Source: Tigriopus japonicus (lineage: Eukaryota > Arthropoda > Copepoda > Harpacticoida > Harpacticidae). From it: a DNA stretch of 64,000 bases. This document shows, piece by piece, positions 53,501-62,870 of this stretch. A program made the translations under genes and the position numbers. The stretch covers positions 9,870,182 through 9,934,181 of the forward strand of contig CM021312.1 in NCBI GenBank assembly GCA_010645155.1. Direction: 5' to 3'. The notes below the pieces were generated by a model. The model worked only from the letters and a program-made list of their open reading frames with translations. It was not told where the DNA came from and searched no databases. The first letter of the stretch is position 1, and each line of letters starts with the position of its first letter.

Positions 53501-56500
53501 NNNNNNNNNNNNNNNNNNNNNNNNNNNNNNNNNNNNNNNNNNNNNNNNNNNNNNNNNNNNNNNNNNNNNNNNNNNNNNNNNNNNNNNNNCAAGTCAGAGT
53601 AAACGGCCTTAAGTATATACTTGTGACAGCTCCTGTGTTTGAAACGCGACAAATGCTAATTCGACTTGGTTTTGCTATACTCTCACTTTTGAATTAGGTG
53701 CGTTAACATGCGGCCTTTAGTTTAATGGCCAAAGAGTACACTCAAGGAGTACAATGACATGAGGGTATACTTTAATCTTGCTTGGTTTTGGCATACTCGA
53801 GCTATGTGACTCCATAATTCTAATACCAGTATACCAAAATCATGAATTTATCTTGCTTTTTTTCCCTATAGAATAATCTAATCACAGGAAGGATATTACA
53901 AACCTTACTTGCTACCTCGAGCTGTCAGAATTTATTGTTTGCATGTTACCTCCCCTACTTGAATATTGCTCGAGTATTTCCAAGTCAAGTACAGAATTAC
54001 ATGTTAAACTTATGTTTGCTTGAAGGCTCGTCCTAAACATAAAATTTCACTGTATTTTAGGTCGTGCATATCATTCAATCTCGCGAGCCCTCGTTGCGCG
54101 AGACCAACCCCGACGAGATCGAGATCGACTTCGAGACGCTCAAACCGTCGACCTTGCGCGAGCTCGAGAAGTACGTGGCCACTTGCCTCCGCCGAGCCAA
54201 GCCTCTCAAGCCTTACTACGAAAAGAAGACCGGCGACCAGCAGCTCCTCACCGAAAAGAAACAGGAGCTCGAGAAGCGACTTGAAGACGTGACCAAGACC
54301 CTGGGGGGCGATCCCCGCAAGGAGAAGAAGCCCCGAGGAGGTGGAGCGGGTAAGGGCGCTAGTGGGGGAGCTAACAAGTCCGGAGAGGCCAAAGCAGCCA
54401 GTGGAGGTGGACCCAATGCCAGCGGTGGCAATGGCTCCTCTGGTAGCTCCAGTGACAGTGAGAGCTCCGGCTCGTCCAGCTCCAGTTCGGACAGTGACTC
54501 TGATTCAGAGTCTGAGAACTCGCCCACCAAAGCGGCTGACAAAGCCAATCACAAGGCGGCTGCAGCGGTGGCAACCTCTGGGGCGCCCACCTCAGCAGTG
54601 GCAACCTCTGGCAACGGAGCAGGGAGCAACCCGTCGACCAACATTAGTGTGCGACGCGACCTTATGCCCAACTCAAATCACAACTTGGCGCAGCCACGAC
54701 CTGAACCTCTGGCGCCACAACAGCCGGCGCCGGCGTTCGGGGCGCCAATGGGAGCGTTACCAGCCAGTGGCAGAAACAGTGTGGACGCTGTGGACGCAGG
54801 GGGGATGAGTGCGTCACTTCTTGGAAGTGGCGGCATGGCAGGAGTGGCCTCAGCAGGAGGAGGAGGAGGTACCAAGACCAAAGCAGCACTCAAAGGTAAT
54901 CTTACTCTTGGAGAGTATGAACATTTCGTTGTCACGCCGAGTTCTATAGTATTTCTTAGCAATCGAAAAGCCCAGAAAAAATACGTTTTGCTCTAAAACC
55001 CCAGACATGTCAAGGAGTAGGGTCAGCTGACTCGGCGCTGTGAAACGTCTGCGATAGCTGCTCCACAGCAAAATAGAAAAAAAAATGCGGGATATAATGA
55101 TTATCATTTAGTGTTAATCAAGACAAGGACCCTCCTGCTTTAGGTTCCTTGATAAGAGGACTTGGTTGGAGCATAATTGTGCACCTCGCTGTTATATGAA
55201 AAACAATATACGTAAAAATTACAGAATATGAAAAGAAAGATAAGGCGAGGTCCCGAGGTCATGTTAAGAATGAGGTGGTTTGTTGACCTTGAATTTATTT
55301 CCAGTAACCAGGTGTATCAGCATGATAGGAACTTGAACAAACTTGTTTTCATTGCACAATCTAAAGTGACTTGTTTTGTGAATTTCGTTCCTAATTACCT
55401 CCGTGGCACCTGGGCCAATTTATTGCAATTGGCAAGGACAGGGCTGAACAGTGCATTGAATTTCATTAGAGCTGGCTTTTTGCAGAAAGAAATTTGCATG
55501 TTCTCACAACCCTTCGTCGAGAGGAGGGGGAAAAATCGAGTCATTTGGCTCTCCTTGGTTTTTTTAAAACAAAGTTGGTGCCACTAAAAGTTTGGAGATG
55601 GCTTACGAACCAAATAGACGTGGCAAGTTTCAAGCTCGTTAGTTTGTTGGGCAATGGATACCTCTCTTTCTCAAAGTTGAAGGGAAGCTTTGGTAATTTT
55701 CATGAAACATATATCCCCTTACAAAACTCAACCAAAGTAAACGTTACTTTCCTCCTGCAGAAGTTGCATCCATCCATCTTGGATCAATGTTTTTTTATTT
55801 ACTATATTTTATGGAACCGTACTAAAAAGCTTTGACTTGTCAGAGATAATTGAATCTGGTAGCTGACGTTTCCAACTTGGCATTTTTGAACAACGCACCT
55901 TTGATCTGCAGACAAAAATAACACGTGTATATCTGTTTATTACCCCCCCTGAGCATATGTTTCTCATCTTGTATAAGAAGTTCTCGCTCTGTCCTTCGAA
56001 TTCGATAGCTTTTGTTCATATGAGTGCTGAGTTAAAAAATTAATGATCCTAGGACCTACGAGGAAAAGAAATGCTGAAAATAGAGGTCAATGAATCCGTT
56101 TTGAAGCTAAAAATCATCCCAAAATGTTTTTTTTTTTCAACGCTCATGTTACTAAGGAAATTTTTAATATGTAGAGGGAGGAACAAAGTTGAAAGGCATG
56201 CCCAAAAGAGTTGGATTAATAACAGGTCCAAAAATTCGTTTGACCGCTCAAAGCAGGCTTTTTCCATTGAAGTTTGGAGAAGAAAAAGGTTTACAAAAAA
56301 GAGATATAAACTTGACTTTCTCCTTTCAATGCAGCATTTCGGGTCGAAATTTCTTCGACAAGAAAAATTTTACCAAAAAAGAAACCAGCCCAAGAAAAGG
56401 CAGCTTTGACACGAAAAAGTCTTTGTCACAATATCCTAGTTGTGTATCATTGGACGATTATTTCGTAAGACATTTACTAAGATAATCAATTTATAATTTA

Positions 56501-57116
56501 CGGGTGAATCTGAAGTAAGAGGTTAAAAAAGCTATTTATCCTCACTGTGTTAATAAGTCTGAAAGTGAAAATAACAATGTCCTTGTCGTTTCTAGGTTGG
56601 TCGAGTTTGGCTGGTCAAAATACTGCCAGTTCGAATGCTGGTGGTGGCGCCATGGCCAGTGCCCAGGCCTCTTCCAAGTCGAATTTCCACCAAAAGACCT
56701 CGGACACGTTTGCGGCCTTCAGGAAGGCAGCCCAAGAAAAACAAGACCGAGAGCGCCAACTCAAAGAGCAGCAGGAATCCCAGCGTCTCAAGAAGGAGGC
56801 TGCTGAGCGTGAGCGCCAACGCCAAGAGAATGAGAAGAGGAAAGAGAAAGAGGAAGAGGAGCTACTTGAACAGGCACGCCGAAGCATGACTGGCGCCACT
56901 GGCAACCCTGTTGCAGGGACGCCAGGGGCGCCTGCTGGTCAGCCTGAGGTCAATGCGCAGTCTGAGAGTGACAAGGCTGCAGAGGCAGCGCGCCTAGAGC
57001 GAGAACGCTTGCGCCAACGTGAGCAGGAGCGGCGACGCAGAGAGGCGAAAGCCAATCAAATTGATATGAACATGCAATCTGACCTTATGGCCGCCTTCGA
57101 AGAGAACATTACCTAA
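38293..57116 (+). CDS. fs(1)h: BET-family double bromodomain protein, 1293 aa, eleven exons
   Basis: Reads acetylated histones through two bromodomains and recruits transcription elongation machinery in the nucleus. Exons 38293-38543, 38767-38885, 39670-39884, 41069-41613, 42603-42772, 44363-44550, 45040-45457, 47481-47702, 50106-50503, 54061-54895 and 56596-57116 join in phase to 3882 bases. An in-frame TGA two codons before the ATG fixes the start. BD1 lies at about 112-212, with WPF shelf and the acetyl-lysine Asn in [12 protein letters not shown]2 lies at about 396-503, with WPF and [10 protein letters not shown]. Motif B with a basic RKKRRHDR end is at about 575-635, the ET domain at about 819-890, and a Ser/Asp/Glu-rich SEED at about 965-997. 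A charged coiled-coil-like region (about 1145-1210) and the C-terminal motif [18 protein letters not shown] follow. That motif in long BRD4 and long Fs(1)h binds P-TEFb. Confidence 0.96.
38767..38885 (+). CDS. fs(1)h: BET exon 2: start of bromodomain 1
   Basis: Acceptor GTTTGTTTGCAG precedes 38767; the donor is GTGAAG. Encodes [18 protein letters not shown], the Z-helix entry typical of BET BD1. Confidence 0.9.
38886..39669. other. BET intron 2, nothing recognised
   Basis: AT-rich with one CGCGCAACCTCCCGTG motif near 38932. No exon seen. Confidence 0.5.
39670..39884 (+). CDS. fs(1)h: BET exon 3: core of bromodomain 1
   Basis: Acceptor CATGCTTGATAG precedes 39670; the donor is GTAAAT. Contains [26 protein letters not shown] and [10 protein letters not shown]. 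Confidence 0.95.
39885..41068. other. BET intron 3, small internal duplication
   Basis: Two tandem-like blocks near 40150-40215 and 40235-40300 share CAGTGRTTTTTGGCTTTACA. No exon seen. Confidence 0.5.
41069..41613 (+). CDS. fs(1)h: BET exon 4: end of bromodomain 1 and linker
   Basis: Acceptor CCATTCCACAG precedes 41069; the donor is GTATAC. Starts [17 protein letters not shown] (C helix), then a Thr/Pro/Ala-rich linker with low complexity. Confidence 0.92.
41883..42190. mobile_element. Non-autonomous element with about 70-base inverted ends
   Basis: CAAAATTTCAGCTGATTCCA at the left pairs with the complement ending CAGCTGAAATTTTG at the right, and pairing continues through GCGCCTCTTGCGGTCAGATT and TAGTTGCCAGCTA. 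308 bases, in BET intron 4. No clear target duplication. A decayed relative lies in hnRNP intron 6. Confidence 0.78.
42603..42772 (+). CDS. fs(1)h: BET exon 5: start of bromodomain 2
   Basis: Acceptor TGCCATTTCAG precedes 42603; the donor is GTAAGG. Encodes [20 protein letters not shown] and the second WPF shelf followed by [10 protein letters not shown]. Confidence 0.95.
42773..44362. other. BET intron 5, with one small TIR element
   Basis: 43810-43998 is bounded by AGTTGTGCCCAAACAA and TTGTTTGGGCACAACT (perfect 16-base inverted pair), a probable MITE of 189 bases without a recognisable target duplication. The rest is AT-rich. Confidence 0.6.
44363..44550 (+). CDS. fs(1)h: BET exon 6: core of bromodomain 2
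   Basis: Acceptor TTCAATGTAG precedes 44363; the donor is GTAAGG. Contains [20 protein letters not shown] and [19 protein letters not shown]. Confidence 0.95.
45040..45457 (+). CDS. fs(1)h: BET exon 7: end of bromodomain 2 and motif B
   Basis: Acceptor TTGTTTCACAG precedes 45040; the donor is [21 protein letters not shown] ends BD2. Asn- and Pro-rich tracts follow, then the predicted helix [20 protein letters not shown] with a basic end. Confidence 0.93.
45458..47480. other. BET intron 7 with repeat fragments
   Basis: 45511-45590 matches one arm of the element at 50640-50982. Diverged direct copies near 45800-45900 and 46860-46920 share TGACAACTTGAC and ACACTAGACAC. No exon recognised. Confidence 0.55.
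47481..47702 (+). CDS. fs(1)h: BET exon 8: linker with Arg-Gly repeats
   Basis: Acceptor TTTTGTTCCAG precedes 47481; the donor is GTAAGA. 74 residues ending in [12 protein letters not shown]. Borders of matching phase and 222 bases would let it be skipped in frame. Confidence 0.85.
48342..48468. mobile_element. Small pogo/Tc1-like MITE
   Basis: Ends CAGTGAAATCTCGATTT and AAATCGAGATTTCACTG pair perfectly over 17 bases. TA precedes the left end; GA follows the right. 127 bases. Termini of the CAGTG type with TA targets fit the Tc1/pogo group. Confidence 0.65.
49299..49853. mobile_element. hAT-like MITE, TAGGGCCCGGAAA family, copy 2
   Basis: Ends TAGGGCCCGGAAA and TTTCCGGGCCCTA, flanked by perfect duplications GTAATCAA (49291-49298, 49854-49861). 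It shares the first and last 150-200 bases with the copy at 15481-16294 and lies in BET intron 8. Confidence 0.9.
50028..50050. repeat. Perfect 9-bp hairpin near an acceptor site
   Basis: CCAACAGAG, loop ACTCC, CTCTGTTGG, ending 55 bases upstream of BET exon 9. It overlaps the zone where a branch point would be expected. A role is speculative. Confidence 0.55.
50106..50503 (+). CDS. fs(1)h: BET exon 9: basic linker and first part of the ET domain
   Basis: Acceptor CTCTTCTCAG precedes 50106; the donor is GTGAGT. Gly/Pro-rich with KRPRKA and AKKAKA (NLS-like), then [20 protein letters not shown], the start of the ET domain. Confidence 0.94.
50640..50982. mobile_element. Fold-back MITE ending in CAATAGATGGC
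   Basis: CAATAGATGGCGTGAAAG pairs with CTTTAAGTGCCATCTATTG, and inner arms ACAGATATGCGCAGATACGAC and GTACGTCTTATCTGCAG pair as well. 343 bases in BET intron 9. Another single arm lies at 45511-45590. Confidence 0.68.
50983..53230. other. BET intron 9, mostly unclassified
   Basis: 51592-51726 is bounded by AGGTTGCGTGATTCC and GGAATAAATCACGCAACCC, a possible short TIR element. 52630-52650 is an (AAT)n tract. No exon recognised. Confidence 0.5.
53236..53760. repeat. Duplicated palindromic repeat around an assembly gap
   Basis: 53337-53493 and 53593-53749 are nearly identical, in direct orientation, on the two sides of a 96-base run of N (53494-53589). Each unit contains ACTCTCACTTTTGAATTAGG and GTTAACATGCGGCC, inverted relative to 53293-53330, and CTTGAGTGTACTC-type ends recur inverted. 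Either a tandem fold-back repeat or a scaffold join that duplicated one copy. Confidence 0.8.
54061..54895 (+). CDS. fs(1)h: BET exon 10: rest of the ET domain and SEED region
   Basis: Acceptor CTGTATTTTAG precedes 54061; the donor is GTAATC. Starts [20 protein letters not shown], continues with a basic Lys/Glu segment, then a Ser/Asp/Glu run. Reading through the donor adds about 34 codons to a stop near 54999, so a shorter isoform is conceivable. Confidence 0.94.
54896..56595. other. BET intron 10, nothing recognised
   Basis: Frames of about 110 codons occur but none has a recognisable domain or splice-site context. Confidence 0.5.
56596..57116 (+). CDS. fs(1)h: BET exon 11: charged region and C-terminal P-TEFb motif
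   Basis: Acceptor GTCGTTTCTAG precedes 56596; TAA at 57114-57116. [20 protein letters not shown] opens a long Glu/Arg/Lys/Gln stretch. The end [20 protein letters not shown] and following residues matches the long-isoform BRD4 C-terminus. Confidence 0.94.
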
Positions 57117-57286
57117 GCTGCCTGGTATTCAATAAGGAGTGATCTTGATTCACATTCATTCACTCATGCTCCTACATCCCCTTGGCAACGAAGTATTTTG
57201 TAATTAAGTTTAACATTGAAGGGACACCAATGACTACATAGGCGAAACATGTTTTATAATTATGCATACGCCATTCTAAAAGAGTC

Positions 57287-57292
57287 AATAAA
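57287..57292 (+). terminator. fs(1)h: AATAAA polyadenylation signal of the BET gene
   Basis: AATAAA 171 bases after the BET stop codon, the first in the 3' UTR. It fits a short 3' UTR ending near 57305-57320. Confidence 0.75.
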
Positions 57293-57419
57293 AACCTATA
57301 CACTACTCAAGCTCCACCTTAAACTAGTCTCTTGATCCCCTCTTGGATTTCTGGGAACTCTAAATTAGAGAGATGAACTTTGAAACCGAGCATTTCTTTG
57401 CAATCATATCCGCTGTTTG

Positions 57420-57425
57420 TTTATT
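57420..57425 (-). terminator. Polyadenylation signal of the Mpo1-like gene
   Basis: Minus-strand AATAAA 34 bases past the TAA at 57461-57459. A second AATAAA (57463-57458) overlaps that stop codon, so two closely spaced signals are available. Confidence 0.6.
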
Positions 57426-57458
57426 AGTGGTGGTTTAGGGTCAGTCAGCCTCTCAAAT

Positions 57459-60400
57459 TTATTGTGCCTTCTTCTTGGATTCTTGGAATTCCTTGATATT
57501 GATCCTCACTTGTTCCATCATTTTCTGATAGAACTCCTGACGATATCCGAAAAAGAAGAACACTTCCAGTAAAACGAAAAGTCCTCCAGTTATCAGAGCC
57601 TGGTCCAAACTGTCCAAAAGTGCTGGAGCTCGACCTGCAAGAAAACATAAGGAAACATTTTGTTTCATGCCTTAGCGTTGTCCGAAATTTGCGAATAAGA
57701 CAATTGAAACATGGCTTTATGGTACCTTTTTAATGGAGCGAGAGCGTCGACAAGCCTCACGGGTCAACACAACTCACATTTGACACATAACTCAAGCAGA
57801 TGTGTCAAACTTATAACAGAATGGCTCATTTGACGAAGCTAAAACCATTACTACATTGCTGGAACTAGTCAATGCAACAAATTTTGCACAAAGTCTTGAA
57901 CTATGCAAAGTTTTGTCTATTCGCAATTGCATAGACAGTGTGAGCTGGTCGTGACGTTTGTCGACGCTCTCGCTCCATGAAAAGACACAACAAAGCCACA
58001 CTTCAATTGCCCTATTGAATAGCTTCTATTAGGAACATGCATTATTACAAGGTAAAAAGGTGAAGAACAAATCTTTATTTAATCTATCAAACAATCAACT
58101 TCTCATTACAACACAATGAGGAGGTTGCATATTAAGGCAGCAAAATTGTGTTCAAAACTGAAGCTATAATTATTCGTTCAAATGTGAAATCTCTAGTAAG
58201 TTGACTATATTTTTTTGATTGGTATCTATTTTACCATAAATGGAGCCCTATTATATTACGAAAATTGCTTTTTCCAAAATACAGGGTGCACCACTTAAAA
58301 TCGGACATAAATAATTGATAATTTAAGTGAATTGAGCCGTCGAATCAAAAAGTACTTGTTACAAATGATGTTGATTGCAACAATACGTAACAGATCTATT
58401 TCTAAGTTATTTGACATAGAGGCCCTTGCTTTTAACCACGGTCTTGAATTTCATCTCTGCACATGAGCAAATGATCCGCACCTGCTCTGTTGGAATTTCA
58501 GTCCATGCAGCTTTAAAGGCTGCAGCCAAGGAAGCCAATTTTTTAAACCTTAACTCCCCACCATCTTCTCCAGAATGGCCTAACAAGTAAAGTTCTTGGA
58601 TTAAGATCTGAAGAAGCCTTAAACCAATGGTCTTCACAGACAAGCCTTAGATAACCAATCTTTTTACGCGCATCTTTCTTGGTTGCCTTTTTTCTTGCTG
58701 AAACAGCTTAAGGTTCCAAATCCCCTCAAAATAATAAAAAGTAATTCGCCTATGAGCTGGATTTGGAGGTCTTCACGCTAAAATTGAAATTAGCGTTCCT
58801 GGCTTTTATCAAACCTCTGTCCAATTTTAAGTGGCGCACCCTGTAATACTTTCACTCACTTTTTTTTGTTTCACAATTTTGAAAATTCAAGGTCGTAACA
58901 TTTTTGTTTGTACATAAATAATTTGAAGGATTGCCAACTAAAAGCTTCAATTTTTATTTTGCGACTATTTCCTATTCCAGTTATTTTTTTTAATGACTCC
59001 AACTAAAAAAAGCATTTTACAACATACTCACTCAAAACTTCTTTTAGAAAACATGTTGCTGATTCATGTGCTGTCTTTTCCTTTATGCTTGAACATTTCG
59101 TAATCAATCATACCTCTTTCATTTACTGAGCCCCCCCCCCCGAAACAGATGCGATAAATGTTTTCGATTGATTTGCGCATCCCTACTGGCCAATCCTGAC
59201 CATCAAAATGCGATCCCAATAGTTCTTCCTTTTACCTTCGAAAACACCGTGTCCAATGAATTGGAACGTCCAAGACATGAAGAACACCACCCAAGCTGCT
59301 TGCCAAATGGGGTAACCACCCACATACCAATCCTCAGAGACCATCTTCCACGTTCCAAAGTAAAGACCAGCCACCATAAGTGCCCCCAAACCACCAGCAA
59401 TCGGTTCCATGGCCAAATAGGACACTAAAATCGAACAAACCACCTCTCTAAGAACATTTTTGAACGGTGTCATTTGCCTTGTTGATCAAAAGAGATCATG
59501 TATGTACAAACCAATGTAGATGATTGCCATCACCAAAGCCAAATTGAGCGGTGCTTGAAGACCAAATGGCAGATTTTGAAGGAACTCAGGTGTTGGAAGA
59601 TGAGTTAGGAAACAGTAAGAAGAGAGCTGAAATTTTAGAAAATTGCGGATCAACAATTAACAAAAAAGGGTCCTTGATGTCTCTTTGACAACCAGCAACG
59701 AGAATCTTTGTTTATTCTTCATTTAAAATTTTGGTCAATAAAACGTTATCGTTGAGCTTTTTACTATGTTCTTTTTAGAAATCCATCTTTTTTAACTGCT
59801 TTCAAAGCTTTCAGATAAGATTGCTTTCGGAGGAAAGAAACTTTTTAACATGCTCACCTGCATATTGATAAAAAGCCATTTGTCTAATTTAAATGTGAAA
59901 ATCCACTATGAATCTGAACCAAAACCAAAATGCATATTCATAACATTAAAAAAATAACTAGTGTAAACTTATTCATAAAGTGTTAACATTAATATTGAAA
60001 AACTATTTTTTTCGGGAGCAGATGAAATTGATTAATTCAAACTCTGTTTTGAAAAATCATGAAAGTTTTTGAATTTCAGTTTTTAGTTATTGCTCATAAC
60101 CTCAATTTTTTTGAAAGGATGACATTTGCTAAACAACAACTAACTCTTTCTTTACAGTCAATTTCCATTTGTACTATTTGACAATATGGAAGTTCAAGAA
60201 ATATATATCATATGTCGTGTATTTGTTACAGCATACTTCAAGCATACTTCATCAAGATTGACTTCCACCTTTTTAAAAGCCCTTTTGAGGCTCTCGGGCA
60301 TTTTGACAACATCTATGTAGTAGAGTTTTAACCAGAAGTTAAGTTAAACAGTACTACTCTAACAGACCTCCAAAATGTGTGAAGTCAATATTGGAAGCAT

Positions 60401-60641
60401 GCTTGTGGCAGCATACCTTGACGCAAACATAGCATATGAGCTAAACCAATTTCCCTTCTCAAGGATCATCTTAGCCCTGTTAAAGAATAAGGTTTCCAAT
60501 TACCTGAAGTAGAAGCATGGCTGTGGCCAGAATTGGCCAGACACAAACCATGTGAATGGCCACGTTGATCCCATTGGCATGATAGGACGCGTAGAAGGTG
60601 AATTGCTTCTCCAAGTCGAAACTATCCTTGTTGAAGCCCAT
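57459..60641 (-). CDS. Mpo1-like (DUF962) membrane protein, 205 aa, four exons
   Basis: Family of yeast Mpo1 (YGL010w), an ER membrane Fe(II)-dependent dioxygenase in alpha-oxidation of 2-hydroxy fatty acids from phytosphingosine breakdown; activity here is inferred. Exons 60641-60504, 59626-59512, 59424-59236 and 57634-57459 join in phase (0, 1, 1) to 618 bases. An in-frame stop lies upstream with no ATG between, so 60641 is the first start. Residues 8-36 carry the family opening FDLEKQFTFYASYH and INVAIHMVCVWP, with His21 and His30. QFIGHGVFEG (His143) and then RAPALLDSLDQAL with a hydrophobic segment and FFFFGYR are the family's C-terminal signature. Three to four membrane spans are likely. 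The C-terminus is Lys-rich (SKKKAQ). The exon 2 donor (GTTTGT) is weaker than the rest. Confidence 0.9.
58282..58843 (-). mobile_element. Tc1/mariner remnant with TA target and transposase C-terminus
   Basis: Ends CAGGGTGCACCACTTAAAAT and TTTTAAGTGGCGCACCCTG pair inverted, flanked by TA on both sides. On the minus strand a frame (58643-58407) ends in AWTEIPTEQVRIICSCAEMK followed by a basic tail, like the last residues of a mariner transposase. At 562 bases it lacks the catalytic domain and so is non-autonomous. It lies in intron 3 of the Mpo1-like gene, in the same direction. Confidence 0.82.
58846..59235. other. Mpo1-like gene intron 3, remainder
   Basis: AT-rich, including a 10-base C run at about 59132. 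No exon seen. Confidence 0.5.
59627..60503. other. Mpo1-like gene intron 1
   Basis: AT-rich intron without recognisable features beyond its splice sites (donor GTAATT, acceptor AAATTTCAG). Confidence 0.55.
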
Positions 60642-62369
60642 TGTCAAGGACCAATTGCTCAATTTCCCCCAACTGCTCCTCCTAGTAGTTCAAGTGCAAT
60701 GCGGCAAACTTAGAGAGGGTACATAAACTTGTGGTCAAGTTGGTTTTTTTTTTCACTGAACCCGTTCCAGGTCGTGCAGTATATCAACAACAACCCCCTG
60801 CGTCTGTATTTTGGGCCTGTGTTTGTATTGCGCATTTCGGGTAATCCGCTCAATCCAGAAAAACAGGTGAAGATCCTGTTTTGAAACTGCGAGACTGGTG
60901 GAGTGCAATTTATTGCACTTCGTTGCCACGCGAATCTGTCATACCGGTTTTATTTAGAGACTATAGGAACTCAGAAAGTTGGAAAAATTGCGACATGCAC
61001 GCCCTCTGTATTTACTTTTTCTTATTTTAGAAGTCAAGACGATCTGATCCTGATTTTTCTGTGGTTGATTTGTTTCTTAACGTTGATGGCTATATCAAAG
61101 GTCTTTAAAAGGATGCTGTAGGATTAAAGGATGAAAAATGATCATGGATTATTATAAATAGCAAAAATAAGTATATGTAAGAAGACATCACTTAATTTTG
61201 GGACCAAAAGTCTTTCAACCTTGCTTTTTTAAATAGTTGGGGTAGCACATATTTAAGAAGCAAAGGCCCTCTTTCTGTTCTTGACAATCATTTTTGGGTT
61301 CGTTGGAGACACTGGGTGGCCTTTCATTATTGCTGTTTTTGGATTGATTGATTGTGGTGCACAAAGCTCAAAACTGTATAAGTACTTTTTAGACTATTTA
61401 AAAGAAAGCGGATATTTTTCCACAAAGATGACTTTCCCACAAATTCTTTATGAACCACCTTGTTATTCTTTCTAAATTAGTGCTTGTGGCAGTACATTCT
61501 TTTCTTTTTTTATCACATGTTTAACGAGCCATTCGTGAACGATAGCATTCTTTCTAATTTTCGAGAGGCTGTGACAATCAATTAATGATTTTTGTTGATC
61601 GCTTTTTACGTTCTTTGGAGCCTTATTGTACTGTACATTTTGGCTTTAAGTCACCTTATTAGCCAGAAAATTGCCACACAGTTCCAATAAAGACGTGATT
61701 AAAATAACACTTGCAGGTAAATCTGACCAAATGAGCTAATACTGTACGGTGGAAGATATTTTTTGGAATAATCAAGTTTTTGCGATCTAACGAAGTCTCG
61801 ACCAAAGATTTTCCTACTTTAAAGAAACGGAAATTCTAGGCGTGTTCGTTTGAAAATTAGGATTATTATATAGATAATAATTCCTTTTGTTTGGTATTCT
61901 TCCTTGTTATTATTGTTTCTCTTTCCATTGATTAACCGCGAGAAAAAAAACAAACTGCCTTCATACATAAAATAAATTCATTTTTTACTTGAGATTACTA
62001 TTGATTTGGAGAGAAACAACTTGCATTCTTACTAAGCGTATCCCTCAGGGAAACAATGATGTATTTTAATATCTACAAACGATCGCTTTACGGGGGAATC
62101 AACAATATTTCCCATATTTCAAGGATTCACATTGTCATTGTTAATTGAAAAGCTCTCAAAGTAATTCATAGGGCCTGATTCGAAAAAGAACGTAGAATGT
62201 TCCCAAAAAAGTGAATGCATACAAAAGATCCTTGACAAAGAATAATTGCTAAATTTTTACAGGTATCTAAGAAACAGTCAAGTAGATATGGGGGAAACAA
62301 AAATATTGTCACTATGGATTGATCACTTTTCAGCAGAAAAAAAACATGTCGCATCTAGTTTATTCCCTT
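60642..62369. other. Upstream of the Mpo1-like gene, nothing else recognised
   Basis: The first 150 bases should hold the Mpo1-like promoter. No TATA box was assigned. Short frames lack protein-like features. Confidence 0.4.
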
Positions 62370-62377
62370 CGTTTTTC

Positions 62378-62862
62378 GGTAATGGCGACGATGTGAGGTC
62401 CGGACGAAAGAACAACAAAGGAGTGTTGCCAGATATTTTAAAATCAGTAGTTTTAAGTTAAATAGTGGCAAATGCCAATTAGCAGAAAACCTTTACCTAT
62501 CGTGTTATATATGTTCCACTTTCAAAACAGAAAGAAAAATGTCTTAAGGTAGTGCCAAAGGAAAGTTTTCATTGTTCAAACAAGCAGTTTTTATCTGAAA
62601 TTCATTCTTGCATTTATTTTCATAATTGCATGCATTTGCATTTTTTGCATAGTATTCTATGTAGAACATCTGAATTGCTTTAAATCATTACAACTCAGGT
62701 TTTCACATTTGTTTGCTGAAATGCCAAAGCATGACAGTAACAAGTTGCTTCCATCTAAGCGAATCTGGCTCTCTTTTCGCCATTTTTTGGCATGATTTGT
62801 TCGTAAAGTTCTGGTATCACTGGTTCACTCTTTCGACCGGACCTCTCATCGTCACCATTACC
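62378..62862. mobile_element. MITE with perfect 8-bp target duplication, sibling of 22435-22908
   Basis: Starts GGTAATGGCGACGATGTGAG and ends CTCATCGTCACCATTACC, flanked by CGTTTTTC at 62370-62377 and 62863-62870. The interior matches the copy nested in the LINE. The 8-bp duplication suggests hAT or P-like transposition; the GGTAATGG end does not let me choose. Confidence 0.85.
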
Positions 62863-62870
62863 CGTTTTTC

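Noticed and set aside
55228..55835. Two overlapping frames of 119 and 113 codons in BET intron 10
   Set aside because: No domain and no splice connection to BET exons; chance frames in an intron.
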